Positions 7,790 through 18,575 of a DNA stretch of 64,000 nucleotides are shown piece after piece. Origin of the DNA: Aldehydirespirator sp965221605 (GTDB lineage: Bacteria; Actinomycetota; Acidimicrobiia; Acidimicrobiales; Aldehydirespiratoraceae); the NCBI GenBank assembly GCA_965221605.1, contig CBDCSK010000016.1, positions 558,001 through 622,000 on the forward strand. The letters are read 5' to 3'. Made by a program: the position numbers and the translations under genes. The stretch's first letter is position 1. Each line of letters starts with the position of its first letter. The notes beneath the pieces were generated by a model. The model was not told the DNA's origin. It made no database searches and saw nothing but the letters and a program-made list of their open reading frames with translations.

Positions 7790-8958
7790 TCGGCAACACC
7801 TCCGGCCAAAGCGCCTCGCTCGGCGACAGTACCAGCCCCCTCCACCGGCCCAGCGGCACCCGAGGCCCGGCTCCATCGCAGCCACGACTCCATGAACGGA
7901 TCCAGGTCGCCGCCCAGGACCGCGTCCACGTTGGGGGTCTCGTAGCGGGTCCGCTGATCCCTGACCATCTGGTAGGGCTGCATCACGTAGCTGCGGATCT
8001 GGCTGCCGAAGCCCACCTTGCGCTGCTCGCCCTTGATGCCGGCGATCTCGTCGGAGCGTCGCTTGCGCTCCAGGTTGAGCAGCTTGCCGGCCAGCATCTG
8101 CATGGCCCGCTCCTTGTTCTGGTGCTGGCTGCGCTCGTTCTGGCAGCTGGTCACGATCCCGGTGGGCAGGTGGGTGACGCGCACCGCCGAGTCGGTCACG
8201 TTCACGTGCTGGCCCCCCGCGCCCGAGGAGCGGTAGGTGTCGACCCGCAGATCCTTCTCGTCGATGACCACCTCGTCGGCGACCTCCTCGAAGAAGGGGG
8301 CCACGTCCACCGCGGTGAAGGCCGTCTGGCGCTTGCCCTCGTTGTTGAACGGGGAGATCCGCACCAGGCGGTGGACGCCGTGCTCGGAGCGCATCCAGCC
8401 GTAGGCGCCGCGGCCCCTCACCAGGAAGTCCACGCTGGAGTACCCGGCCTCGGTGCCCTCCGACAGCGCGGTGACCTCGAGTTCGAAGCCCCTCCGCTCG
8501 GCCCAGCGGCGGTACATCCTCAGCAGCATCTCGGCCCAGTCCTGCGAGTCGGTGCCGCCCTCACCCGACTTGATCTGGCACACCGCGTCGCGCTCGTCGA
8601 ACTCGCCGGTGAACAGCGAGCGCACCTCCAGCTCGTCGAACCGGTCCCCTATGGCGGACAGCAGCCGGGCGATCTCGGCCTCCTCGGAGTCGTCGCCCTC
8701 CTCCACCGCGAGCTGGTTGAGGGTCTCGACGTCGGAGATCTCGGCCGCGAGGCGGTCGAAGACGGTCAGGTCCTCGTTGATCGAGGCCAGCTCGGAGGTG
8801 ACGGCCCGGGCCCGCTCGGGCACCTCCCACAGGTCCGGCCGCGACGACTCGGCCTCCAGCTGGGGGCGCCGGGCCCGCAGCGCCTCGACCCGCAGATAGA
8901 CCTCGGCCTCCTCGAGGCGGCCCCGCAGCCGGCGCAGATCGTCGGAGAAGTCCTGCAC
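7786..8958 (-). CDS. prfB: Peptide chain release factor 2
   Basis: Class I release factor recognising UGA and UAA. The stop-recognition tripeptide SPF (RISPFNNEG, near residue 203) marks it as RF2 rather than RF1, and the catalytic GGQ motif (GAGGQHVNV) is near residue 248. The frame is uninterrupted, so the autoregulatory +1 frameshift known in enterobacterial prfB is absent. At 390 residues it is about 20 longer than usual, because the C-terminus runs through the ftsE ribosome binding site and ends in the GTGA overlap. The GTG start follows the secA stop by 6 bp. Confidence 0.96.
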   Translation of the reverse strand: MQDFSDDLRRLRGRLEEAEVYLRVEALRARRPQLEAESSRPDLWEVPERARAVTSELASINEDLTVFDRLAAEISDVETLNQLAVEEGDDSEEAEIARLLSAIGDRFDELEVRSLFTGEFDERDAVCQIKSGEGGTDSQDWAEMLLRMYRRWAERRGFELEVTALSEGTEAGYSSVDFLVRGRGAYGWMRSEHGVHRLVRISPFNNEGKRQTAFTAVDVAPFFEEVADEVVIDEKDLRVDTYRSSGAGGQHVNVTDSAVRVTHLPTGIVTSCQNERSQHQNKERAMQMLAGKLLNLERKRRSDEIAGIKGEQRKVGFGSQIRSYVMQPYQMVRDQRTRYETPNVDAVLGGDLDPFMESWLRWSRASGAAGPVEGAGTVAERGALAGGVAE

Positions 8959-8964
8959 GGACGC

Positions 8965-11667
<2,703 letters not shown>

Positions 11668-11745
11668 CGACCCGGACCCCCGGTGCCCGGCCTCTCAGAG
11701 GCCCTGCGGAGAGGTGCAAGCCCGTCGCGTTGCGACGGTGTCACT

Positions 11746-11844
11746 CCCGCTCTTGTTCGCTTCGCTCACGGGCCGCTCGGGCCACGGCCTCGCTGTGCGC
11801 CTCACTCCATGCCTCATCCGTCGCCGCCTATCCGCTCGGCCTCT
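11746..11844 (-). repeat. Gene-tail interspersed repeat, copy A
   Basis: A 99-bp element directly after the hpf stop, in the hpf-secA gap. Its first 49 nt on the plus strand match copy B at 15211 with one mismatch, and the last 14 nt (TCCGCTCGGCCTCT) are identical; the middle differs. It is non-coding here. The shared core contains GGCC-rich short dyads. The remainder of the gap (11668-11745) shows nothing recognisable. Confidence 0.8.
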
Positions 11845-11846
11845 GG

Positions 11847-12446
11847 TCAGCCGGCCTCGTCGATGAGGCCCACCGCTCCGTCGTCGCGGCGGTACACGAC
11901 GGCGGAGCGTCCGGTGGTCGAGTTGATGAAGAAGAAGAAGCCGTGGCCCATCAGATCCATCTTCAGCGCGGCCTCCGCCGGTGTAAGAGGGCCGAGGTGG
12001 AAACGCTTGGTCTTGACGATCTGCAGCTCCGGCTCGTCGTCGGCCCCATCGACGCCGCCGGAGCCGTCGGAGCCGTCGACCGTGTCCGGGATCGGCTCGG
12101 ACCCGGGCGCGGCGCCGGTCCGGATGGTGTCGCCGCGGCCGCGGTGGCGGTTCTGGAGCTTGGTCCGCAGCTTGCGGATCTGGCGCTCCAGCTTGGCCTC
12201 GGCCAGGTCGACGGCGGTGAGGGCGTCGGGGGCGTTGACCTTGCAGCGCAGATGGTGGCCGTGCCCGGTGAGGGTCACCTCGCAGGTCTCCCGGTCGACG
12301 ATGCGGGGATTACGGGCCTCGTCGAAGTGGACCTCGGCGGTGTCGAGGTGGTCGAGGTAACGGTCGAGCTGCCCGATCTTGGTTCGCACGGCCTCCTCGA
12401 GGCCCGGCGTGATGTCCTTGTGGCGGCTACTGATGGAGATCTCCAC
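11847..12446 (-). CDS. hpf: Long-form ribosome hibernation promoting factor
   Basis: Binds 30S subunits and dimerises ribosomes in stationary phase. The N-terminal HPF/YfiA domain (about 1-100) begins with EISISSRHKDITPGLEE. A charged, Gly/Asp-rich linker follows (about 105-138), then the C-terminal dimerisation domain (KTKRFHLGPLTPAEAALKMDLMGHGFFFFIN). GTG at 12446 is preferred because AGAGAGG sits 6 nt upstream. The TTG at 12452 would abut the ribosome binding site. Its position upstream of secA matches the usual actinobacterial order. Confidence 0.93.
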   Translation of the reverse strand: MEISISSRHKDITPGLEEAVRTKIGQLDRYLDHLDTAEVHFDEARNPRIVDRETCEVTLTGHGHHLRCKVNAPDALTAVDLAEAKLERQIRKLRTKLQNRHRGRGDTIRTGAAPGSEPIPDTVDGSDGSGGVDGADDEPELQIVKTKRFHLGPLTPAEAALKMDLMGHGFFFFINSTTGRSAVVYRRDDGAVGLIDEAG

Positions 12447-12485
12447 ATCCAACCTCTCTGGAGTCGATTCAACGTCTATGCGCCC

Positions 12486-13058
12486 TCATCGTATTGGTAC
12501 CGCGACGGGCTGGCGCGGTGCCGCGGGCGCCATCGTGGCCACGGCGGCCAGCACCGCCGAGACGCCGCCGGCTCGGAGCGCCGCGGCCGCCACCCGCAGC
12601 GTCGATCCGGTGGTGCACACGTCATCGACGACCAGTACCGAACCCCGTACCCGGCCCGGCCGGGCGACCAGCCTGGGCCCGGCCAGGCGACCCTCGCGGC
12701 TCCGGGCGGTCTGGGGCTCGTCGTCGAGCCGGCGCAGCAGCCGGCGGGCCTGCAGCCGCAGACGGCGGGCCAGCGCCCGGGCCAGCAACTCGGCGGGATC
12801 GAAGCCCCGCTCGCGCCGGCGAGTAGGGCTGCACGGAACCCACGTGACCACGTCCGCAGCCTGCGCCGGGGCCGCCACCGACGCCATGCGGTCCGCGAGC
12901 GGTGTCACCGTGGTGGTGACCCGTCCGTACTTCAGTGCCCGCACCAGCTCGGCCGCCGCACCCTCATGGCACCAACCGGCCCACACCTCGTCCACGCCCT
13001 CGATCAAGCGACCCTGCACGAGCCGCACGATACAGCCAGATGTGAAATAGCCCAACAA
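12486..13058 (-). CDS. ComF-family phosphoribosyltransferase-like protein
   Basis: PRTase-fold protein of about 190 residues. The core WAGWCHEGAAAELVRALKYGR and the PRPP-binding motif VLVVDDVCTTGST identify the ComF family; ComF is linked to DNA uptake in competent bacteria and its role in actinobacteria is unclear. The N-terminal zinc finger of typical ComF is missing, and only isolated cysteines remain near the start. The start is uncertain: TTG at 13058 is the longest, and GTG codons about 10 and 14 residues further in are alternatives. An AT-rich patch just upstream (about 13050-13080) is a likely promoter. Confidence 0.8.
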   Translation of the reverse strand: MLGYFTSGCIVRLVQGRLIEGVDEVWAGWCHEGAAAELVRALKYGRVTTTVTPLADRMASVAAPAQAADVVTWVPCSPTRRRERGFDPAELLARALARRLRLQARRLLRRLDDEPQTARSREGRLAGPRLVARPGRVRGSVLVVDDVCTTGSTLRVAAAALRAGGVSAVLAAVATMAPAAPRQPVAVPIR

Positions 13059-13087
13059 TCAATGAGGATTATTGTGATTTGAGTGAT

Positions 13088-14104
13088 CTAGGGCACCGCT
13101 CCGGCCTGGTCGGCGGTTACGTGGCCCTCGTCGCGCATCCAGGCGACGGAGTCGGCCAGCGTCTCGGCTGCGGAGCGCAGGGTTATGCCGGTGTCCTGCT
13201 CGGTGAAGGAGTTGTCGCCGGCGCAGGTGTTGTACATGTACTCGGTGCCCTCGGAGGTGAGGATCAGGTCCCGGCCGAACCGGCGGGCCAGGTCGCCCAG
13301 CCGCCCCCATGCCACGAACGCAGCTTTGGGCATGGCCACCGACTTGAGGTCCCGGCCCGTCACCTCGCACAGCACCGACAGCAAGTCGTCGGCGGTCACG
13401 TGGTGGCCGAACATCACGTAGCGCTTGGGGCCCCGGCCGGACTGCATCGACGCCACGACCACCGCCGCGATGTCTCGCACGTCGACCAGGTTCATCGTGT
13501 AGCCCGACGAGCGCATGAAGGGTTTGGTCAACCACAGCTTGAGCGGCTCGAACTGGGTCGACTTGTTGTAGTCGCCCGGGCCGACCACCCCGCCGGGGTA
13601 GATGATGACCACACCGCGGCCCTGGGACTGGTACCGCCGGGCCAGCTGCTCGCACTCGGCCTTGGACCGCGCGTACGGCATCCGAGAGTCGCCCACGGGA
13701 TGGTCGGAGGTCACGGGGTCGGTCCGGAACGGGAACAGGGCCGCGGCGCTGGACACGTGCACGATCGGGTCGCAGCCGGCGTCGGCGGCAGTGCCCAGCA
13801 CGTTGAGCGCGCCCGCGAAGTTGCTGGCCTCGATCTCAGCCGCCGAACTCGGGTCCGTCCCGACCACCGCGGCCGCATGCACCACCGCGTCACAGCCCTC
13901 GATCGCGCCGGCCACTGACCCGGCGTCGGCGATGTCCCCCTGGACGGTCTCCAGCAGCGACAGGTCCACCCCCACCCGGGCGGTGACCGACTCGAGCTTG
14001 GCCGGCGTCCGCACCAGGACCCGCACGGAGTGACCGGCGTCCTGGAGAGCCTTGGCTGCGTGGGACCCCACGAAGCCCGTCGCGCCGGTTACCATAACTC
14101 TCAT
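13088..14104 (-). CDS. NAD(P)-dependent epimerase/dehydratase, paralogue 2
   Basis: Extended SDR of 338 residues, starting MRVMVTGATGFVGSHAAKAL with a strong ribosome binding site GGGGGAGG 8 nt upstream. The nucleotide-binding motif is TGATGFVG (about 6-13), the catalytic serine is in HVSSAAALF and the Tyr-Lys pair is in PYARSK. It is a close tandem copy of the next gene upstream (35-bp gap): both end in the same residues, QAGAVP, and share most of the sequence. It resembles dihydroflavonol reductase or hydroxysteroid dehydrogenase-like SDRs. The substrate is unknown. Confidence 0.85.
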   Translation of the reverse strand: MRVMVTGATGFVGSHAAKALQDAGHSVRVLVRTPAKLESVTARVGVDLSLLETVQGDIADAGSVAGAIEGCDAVVHAAAVVGTDPSSAAEIEASNFAGALNVLGTAADAGCDPIVHVSSAAALFPFRTDPVTSDHPVGDSRMPYARSKAECEQLARRYQSQGRGVVIIYPGGVVGPGDYNKSTQFEPLKLWLTKPFMRSSGYTMNLVDVRDIAAVVVASMQSGRGPKRYVMFGHHVTADDLLSVLCEVTGRDLKSVAMPKAAFVAWGRLGDLARRFGRDLILTSEGTEYMYNTCAGDNSFTEQDTGITLRSAAETLADSVAWMRDEGHVTADQAGAVP

Positions 14105-14139
14105 GGTGTCTGCCTCCCCCAGATGGCGTCTCCGCGAGC

Positions 14140-15162
14140 CTACGGCACCGCCCCGGCTTGGGCGGCAGTGACGTAGCCCTCGTCGCGCATCCAGGCGATC
14201 GTGTCGGCCAGCGACTCGCCGAACGGCCGCAGCCTGACGCCGGTGTCGTGCTCGGTGGCGGAATTGTCGCCGGCGCAGTAGTTGAACATGTACCCCACGG
14301 CCTCGGAGCTCAGCACCAGGTCCCGGCCGAACCGGTGGCCGATGTCGCCGATGCGGCCCCACACCGAGAACACGGCTCTCGGCATCGGCACCGACTTCAG
14401 GTCCCGGCCGGTCACCGCTCGCAGCTCCGACAGCAGCTCGTCGGCGGCGAGGTGATGGCCGAACATCAGGTAGCGCCTCGGTCCGCGGCCGGCCTCCATG
14501 GACGCCGCTACCACCGCGGCCACGTCGCGCACGTCGACCATCGTCATGGTGTAGCCGGACCGGGGAATGGGCTTGGTGAGCCACAGCTTCATCGGCTGGA
14601 GCTGGACCGACTCGTTGTAGTCGCCAGGCCCGATGACGAGCGCTGGATAGACGATGACCACGCCGTGCCCCAGGGACTGGTGCCGCCGGGCCAGGTGCTC
14701 GCTCTGGGCCTTGGACCGAGGGTAGGCCTGGCGGGCGGTGCCCACCGGATGGTCGACGGTCACCGGATCGGTCTGGAACGGGAACAGGGCCTCCCCGGTG
14801 GAAACGTGCACGACCGGGTCGCAGCCCGCGCCGACCGCGGCGTCCAGCACGTTCTGCGCGCCCGCGAAGTTGGTGCCGGAGACCTCGGCCTCGGCGGTCG
14901 GGTCGATGCTCACCACCGCGGCAGCGTGGACGACCGCGTCGCAGCCGTCGACGGCAGCCTTGACCGCGTCCACATCGCGGATGTCGCCCACCGACCTCTC
15001 CAGCGAGGAGAGGTCGACACCCACCCTGGCCGTCACCGTCTCAAGCTTGGCCGGCGTGCGCACCAACGCCCTGACCGTGTGGCCCGCGTCCTGGAGAGCC
15101 TTGGCCGCGTGCGACCCCACGAAGCCCGTCGCGCCGGTTACCAGGACTCTCACAGGCGACAC
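14140..15162 (-). CDS. NAD(P)-dependent epimerase/dehydratase, paralogue 1
   Basis: Extended SDR of 340 residues with TGATGFVGSHAAKALQDAGH at the N-terminus, catalytic HVSTGEALF and YPRSK. It is a tandem duplicate of the following gene. Catalytic residues are kept in both, so the pair may differ in substrate. GTG at 15162 is used; a second GTG at 15153 (VRVLVTG) is equally possible. On the same strand upstream, 22 bp away, are an SDR and an F420-type oxidoreductase, suggesting a small redox operon on a common alcohol or ketone substrate. That is inference only. Confidence 0.85.
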   Translation of the reverse strand: MSPVRVLVTGATGFVGSHAAKALQDAGHTVRALVRTPAKLETVTARVGVDLSSLERSVGDIRDVDAVKAAVDGCDAVVHAAAVVSIDPTAEAEVSGTNFAGAQNVLDAAVGAGCDPVVHVSTGEALFPFQTDPVTVDHPVGTARQAYPRSKAQSEHLARRHQSLGHGVVIVYPALVIGPGDYNESVQLQPMKLWLTKPIPRSGYTMTMVDVRDVAAVVAASMEAGRGPRRYLMFGHHLAADELLSELRAVTGRDLKSVPMPRAVFSVWGRIGDIGHRFGRDLVLSSEAVGYMFNYCAGDNSATEHDTGVRLRPFGESLADTIAWMRDEGYVTAAQAGAVP

Positions 15163-15184
15163 CGGCCCGTTGGGACCGACCCGT

Positions 15185-16189
15185 TCACGGGCTGCTGTCC
15201 TCTATTGTTGCCCGCTCTTGTTCGCTGCGCTCACGGGCCGCTCGGGCCACGGCCTCGCTCGGCGTGTCGTCGAGTCCGCGTCTCCCGTCGCCTGTCCGCT
15301 CGGCCTCTAGGAGGGCCGAGGCCAGGGACGCTGCGCTCCCCGTGGTGCGCCGGGCCTCGATGTCACGGTGGCGGGCAGCGACGGCCGCGTCGAAGTCGGC
15401 GTCGGTGAACAGCCAGAACTCTCCGGACCGGATGGCCCGTACCACCATGTCGGCAACCGCGGAGGGTCGCAGCGCCTGGGCGTACAGGTCGCGTATCGCG
15501 GCCCGGGTCTCGGACTCCTCGTCCCCCGCGACCAGGTCGGAGTCCCATGTCCCGACCACGCCCGGATGGTCCCGCAGACTCTCGGGCCGGTTGCGCTCGG
15601 AGTCCAGGATGTTGGTGGACACCAGCCCGGGGCACAGGCAGGTGACGCCCACCCCGGTCTGCTCCGCCAGCATCTCGGCGTGCAGGGTCTCGCTGAACGC
15701 CACCACCCCGTGCTTGGAGACGTTGTAGGGGCCGATCCCGGCCGAGGTGATGTGACCCAGCACCGATGCCGTGTTGACGATGTGGCCCGAGCCCCGCTCG
15801 ATCATGGCGCCGAGGAAGGCCTGGCATCCGTGGATCACGCCCCACAGGTTCACTCCCAGGCACCACTCCCAGGACTTGAGCGACAGCTCGGCCACGGCGC
15901 CGGTGGCGGCCACACCGGCGTTGTTGCACAGCACGTCGGCGGGGCCGTAGGCGTCGGTGCAGGCGTCGCGCAGCGCCTCCACCGAGGACCACGAGGACAC
16001 GTCGCAGGTGACCGCGACCGCCTCTCCCCCGGCATCGCGGATGGACTGCACCGTCTCGTGCAAGGGCGGCTCCTCGATGTCGGCCGCCACCACCCGCATC
16101 GACTCGGCCGCGAACCGCTCGGCCATCCCCCGGCCCATGCCGCTGGCCCCGCCCGTGACCACCGCCACCCGGCCGGCTAGATCCTTCAC
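15185..16189 (-). CDS. SDR family NAD(P)-dependent oxidoreductase
   Basis: Classical short-chain dehydrogenase with TGGASGMG cofactor loop, CDVSSW, LCNNAGV (NNAG), a catalytic serine in NTASVLGH and YNVSKHG (YxxxK). GTG at 16189 was chosen: it overlaps the LLM gene stop as GTGA and gives VKDLAGRVAVVTGG. The protein has 334 residues, longer than the usual 250-300. The C-terminal tail, including SEAVARAARERSEQER, is encoded by copy B of the interspersed repeat, so the end has been rewritten by that element. Confidence 0.9.
   Translation of the reverse strand: MKDLAGRVAVVTGGASGMGRGMAERFAAESMRVVAADIEEPPLHETVQSIRDAGGEAVAVTCDVSSWSSVEALRDACTDAYGPADVLCNNAGVAATGAVAELSLKSWEWCLGVNLWGVIHGCQAFLGAMIERGSGHIVNTASVLGHITSAGIGPYNVSKHGVVAFSETLHAEMLAEQTGVGVTCLCPGLVSTNILDSERNRPESLRDHPGVVGTWDSDLVAGDEESETRAAIRDLYAQALRPSAVADMVVRAIRSGEFWLFTDADFDAAVAARHRDIEARRTTGSAASLASALLEAERTGDGRRGLDDTPSEAVARAARERSEQERATIEDSSP
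15211..15308 (-). repeat. Gene-tail interspersed repeat, copy B
   Basis: A 98-bp element matching copy A at 11746: 48 of the first 49 nt are identical, and the last 14 nt are identical. It has the same orientation as copy A relative to its host gene. Unlike copy A it is translated, forming the last 35-40 codons of the SDR gene. Confidence 0.8.
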
Positions 16190-17052
16190 GACGCGAGGGC
16201 GGCCAGGGCGTCGTAGTCGATGGCGCCTACGCCGGCGGATGGGTGCAGCACCTGGATGCAGACCTGGGTGGCGCCCGCGTCGGCGTGCTCGGTCAGCCGG
16301 CGCTCGATGGCGTCGGCGTCGCCCCAGGCCACCATGGCGTCCACGAAGCGGTCCGAGAGGCCGTCGATGTCGTCGTCGTCGAAGCCGAGGCGGTTCCAGC
16401 ACGCCCGGTAGCCGGGGGCCCGGGTGTAGAACTTCATGACGTTGCCGCCGGTGGCGCGGGCCTGCTCGGCGTCGGTGGTAAGCATGACCTTCTGCTCCAC
16501 GCACAGTCGGGCGTCGGGTCCCATGACCGAGCGGGCGAAGGCGGTGTGCTCCGGCGTGGTGTTGTAGGGGTGGGCGCCGTCGGTGCGCTCGGCAGCGAGC
16601 TCCAGCATCCGCGGGCCGAGCGCGGCCAGCACCACCGGCACCGGCGCCGGCGGCTGGACCGACGTGTAGCGGGCCGCGTCCATGGCATCGAGGTAGGACC
16701 GCATGAACGACAGCGGCTTGTCGTAGGGGATGCCCCGGATCTTGTTGACGATCACCGGGCTCGACACCCCGAGGCCCAGCGTGAACCGGCCGCCGGTCTG
16801 CTCGGCGACGGTGCAGGCTCCCTGCTTCATCACGCCGGCGTGCCGGTTGTAGACGTTGGCAATCCCGCTGGCCAGCCCCAGCGTGGACGTGACCGCCCCA
16901 AGGTGAGCCGCCAGCGCGAACGGGTCGCGCCCGAACGTCTCGCCGATCCACAGCTGCGAGTAGCCGAGTTCCTCGACCCTCTTGGCGAAAGAGGCCGCGT
17001 CGGCCCCGCTGAGCGCCTCCGGGGCCGCCCAGCATCCCCGTTCGACCGTCAT
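16186..17052 (-). CDS. LLM-class flavin/F420-dependent oxidoreductase
   Basis: Luciferase-like TIM-barrel oxidoreductase of 288 residues: ELGYSQLWIGETFGRDPFALAAHLGAV is not given in full here, but ELGYSQLWIGE and the segment GLASGIANVYNRHAGVMKQG are typical of actinobacterial F420-dependent members. The window encodes cofD and cofE, so the cofactor is made. The ATG start has a good ribosome binding site (AAGGGAG). The stop overlaps the SDR start (GTGA), so the two are co-translated. The substrate is unknown. Confidence 0.85.
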   Translation of the reverse strand: MTVERGCWAAPEALSGADAASFAKRVEELGYSQLWIGETFGRDPFALAAHLGAVTSTLGLASGIANVYNRHAGVMKQGACTVAEQTGGRFTLGLGVSSPVIVNKIRGIPYDKPLSFMRSYLDAMDAARYTSVQPPAPVPVVLAALGPRMLELAAERTDGAHPYNTTPEHTAFARSVMGPDARLCVEQKVMLTTDAEQARATGGNVMKFYTRAPGYRACWNRLGFDDDDIDGLSDRFVDAMVAWGDADAIERRLTEHADAGATQVCIQVLHPSAGVGAIDYDALAALAS

Positions 17053-17132
17053 CTGTGCTCCCTTCGGCAGGCCGCCGGTTTACGGTACCGGCGCGGGTAG
17101 GCGCCGCATCGCGCTACGGGGGTTGATGCCCG

Positions 17133-18563
17133 TCAGTAGCGGTAGTGGTCGGGCTTGTAGGGCCCCTCGACCTCAACGCCGATGTAGTCGGCCTGCTGGG
17201 GGGTGAGCCTGGTCAGGCGCACGCCGAGGGCGTCGAGGTGCAGCCGGGCCACCTCCTCGTCCAGCCGGCGAGGCAGGGTGGTGACGCCGATCGGCATCGA
17301 CCCGGCGTTGGCGTGCAGCTCCATCTGGGCCAGGACCTGGTTGGTGAAGCTGCAAGACATCACGAAGCTGGGATGCCCGGTGGCGTTGCCCAGGTTTAGC
17401 AGCCGGCCCTCCGAGAGCAGGATCACCGAGTGGCCGTCGCCGAAGACGTACTCGTCCACCTGGGGCTTGATGTTCACCCGCTGGACGTCCGACATGCGGT
17501 TCAGCCCGGCGACGTCCACCTCGTTGTCGAAGTGGCCGATGTTGCCCACGATGGCCTGGTGCTTCATGCGGGCCATGTGGCCCGCGCTGATGACGCCCGC
17601 GTTGCCGGTGGCGGTGACGAAGATGTCGGCGATGGAAACCACCGCCTCCAGGGTGTTGACCTCGTAGCCCTCCATGGCCGCCTGGAGGGCGCAGATCGGG
17701 TCGATCTCCGCGATGATCACCCGGGCCCCCTGGCCCCGCAACGCCGCGGCGCATCCCTTGCCCACATCGCCGAAGCCGCACACCACCGCGACCTTGCCGC
17801 CGATCATCACGTCGGTGGCCCGGTTGATGCCGTCGAGCAGCGAGTGGCGGCAGCCGTAGTGGTTGTCGAACTTGGACTTGGTGACCGAGTCGTTCACGTT
17901 GATGGCCGGGAACAGCAGCTCGCCCCGGTCCAGCATCTGGTGCAGCCGCATCACGCCGGTGGTCGTCTCCTCGGACACTCCGGCGATGGACGGCACGATC
18001 CGCGCGAAGAAGCCACCGTCGTCGCGGGCGATGGTGCGGAGCCGGTCCAGAATGACCGACCACTCCTCGGCGTCGTCCTCGGCGGCCTCGGGCACCGCCC
18101 CGGCCCGCTCGTAGGCGAGCCCCTTGTGGACCAGCAGGGTGGCGTCTCCCCCGTCGTCGAGGATCAGGCTCGGCCCCGCTCCGTCGGGCCAGCGGAAGAT
18201 CTGCTCGGTGGCCCACCAGTACTCCTCGAGGGTCTCGCCCTTCCAGGCGAACACCGGCACCCCCCGGGGGTCGTCGACCGTGCCGTCGGGGCCTGCCGCG
18301 ACGGCCGCGGCGGCGTGGTCCTGGGTGGAGAAGATGTTGCAGCTCGCCCACCGGACCTGAGCGCCCAAGGCGACCAGCGTCTCGATCAGCACCGCGGTCT
18401 GCACCGTCATGTGCAGCGACCCCGCGATGCGGGCGCCGGCCAGGGGCTGGTCGTCGATGTAGCGGCCCCGCAGCGCCATCAGTCCGGGCATCTCGTGCTC
18501 GGCCAGACGGATCTCGGCCCGGCCCAGCGGTGCCAGCGACAGGTCAGCGACACGCATGTCCAT
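17133..18563 (-). CDS. ahcY: Adenosylhomocysteinase
   Basis: NAD-dependent S-adenosylhomocysteine hydrolase (SAH + H2O to adenosine + homocysteine) of the methyl cycle, cytosolic. It has 476 residues. Conserved substrate region KSKFDNHYGCRHSL, NAD-binding GFGDVGKGCAAALRGQG and the C-terminal KPDHYRY are all present. It ends a leftward gene series, 12 bp after manA, as in the conserved ahcY/manA neighbourhood of other actinobacteria. Confidence 0.98.
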   Translation of the reverse strand: MDMRVADLSLAPLGRAEIRLAEHEMPGLMALRGRYIDDQPLAGARIAGSLHMTVQTAVLIETLVALGAQVRWASCNIFSTQDHAAAAVAAGPDGTVDDPRGVPVFAWKGETLEEYWWATEQIFRWPDGAGPSLILDDGGDATLLVHKGLAYERAGAVPEAAEDDAEEWSVILDRLRTIARDDGGFFARIVPSIAGVSEETTTGVMRLHQMLDRGELLFPAINVNDSVTKSKFDNHYGCRHSLLDGINRATDVMIGGKVAVVCGFGDVGKGCAAALRGQGARVIIAEIDPICALQAAMEGYEVNTLEAVVSIADIFVTATGNAGVISAGHMARMKHQAIVGNIGHFDNEVDVAGLNRMSDVQRVNIKPQVDEYVFGDGHSVILLSEGRLLNLGNATGHPSFVMSCSFTNQVLAQMELHANAGSMPIGVTTLPRRLDEEVARLHLDALGVRLTRLTPQQADYIGVEVEGPYKPDHYRY

Positions 18564-18575
18564 AGAAGCCAGAAG

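Noticed and set aside
7786..8958. Programmed +1 frameshift in prfB
   Set aside because: The reading frame is continuous from GTG 8958 to the stop, and there is no internal in-frame stop near codon 25.
12447..12452. TTG at 12452 as hpf start
   Set aside because: It directly abuts the AGAGAGG ribosome binding site; GTG at 12446 has normal spacing.
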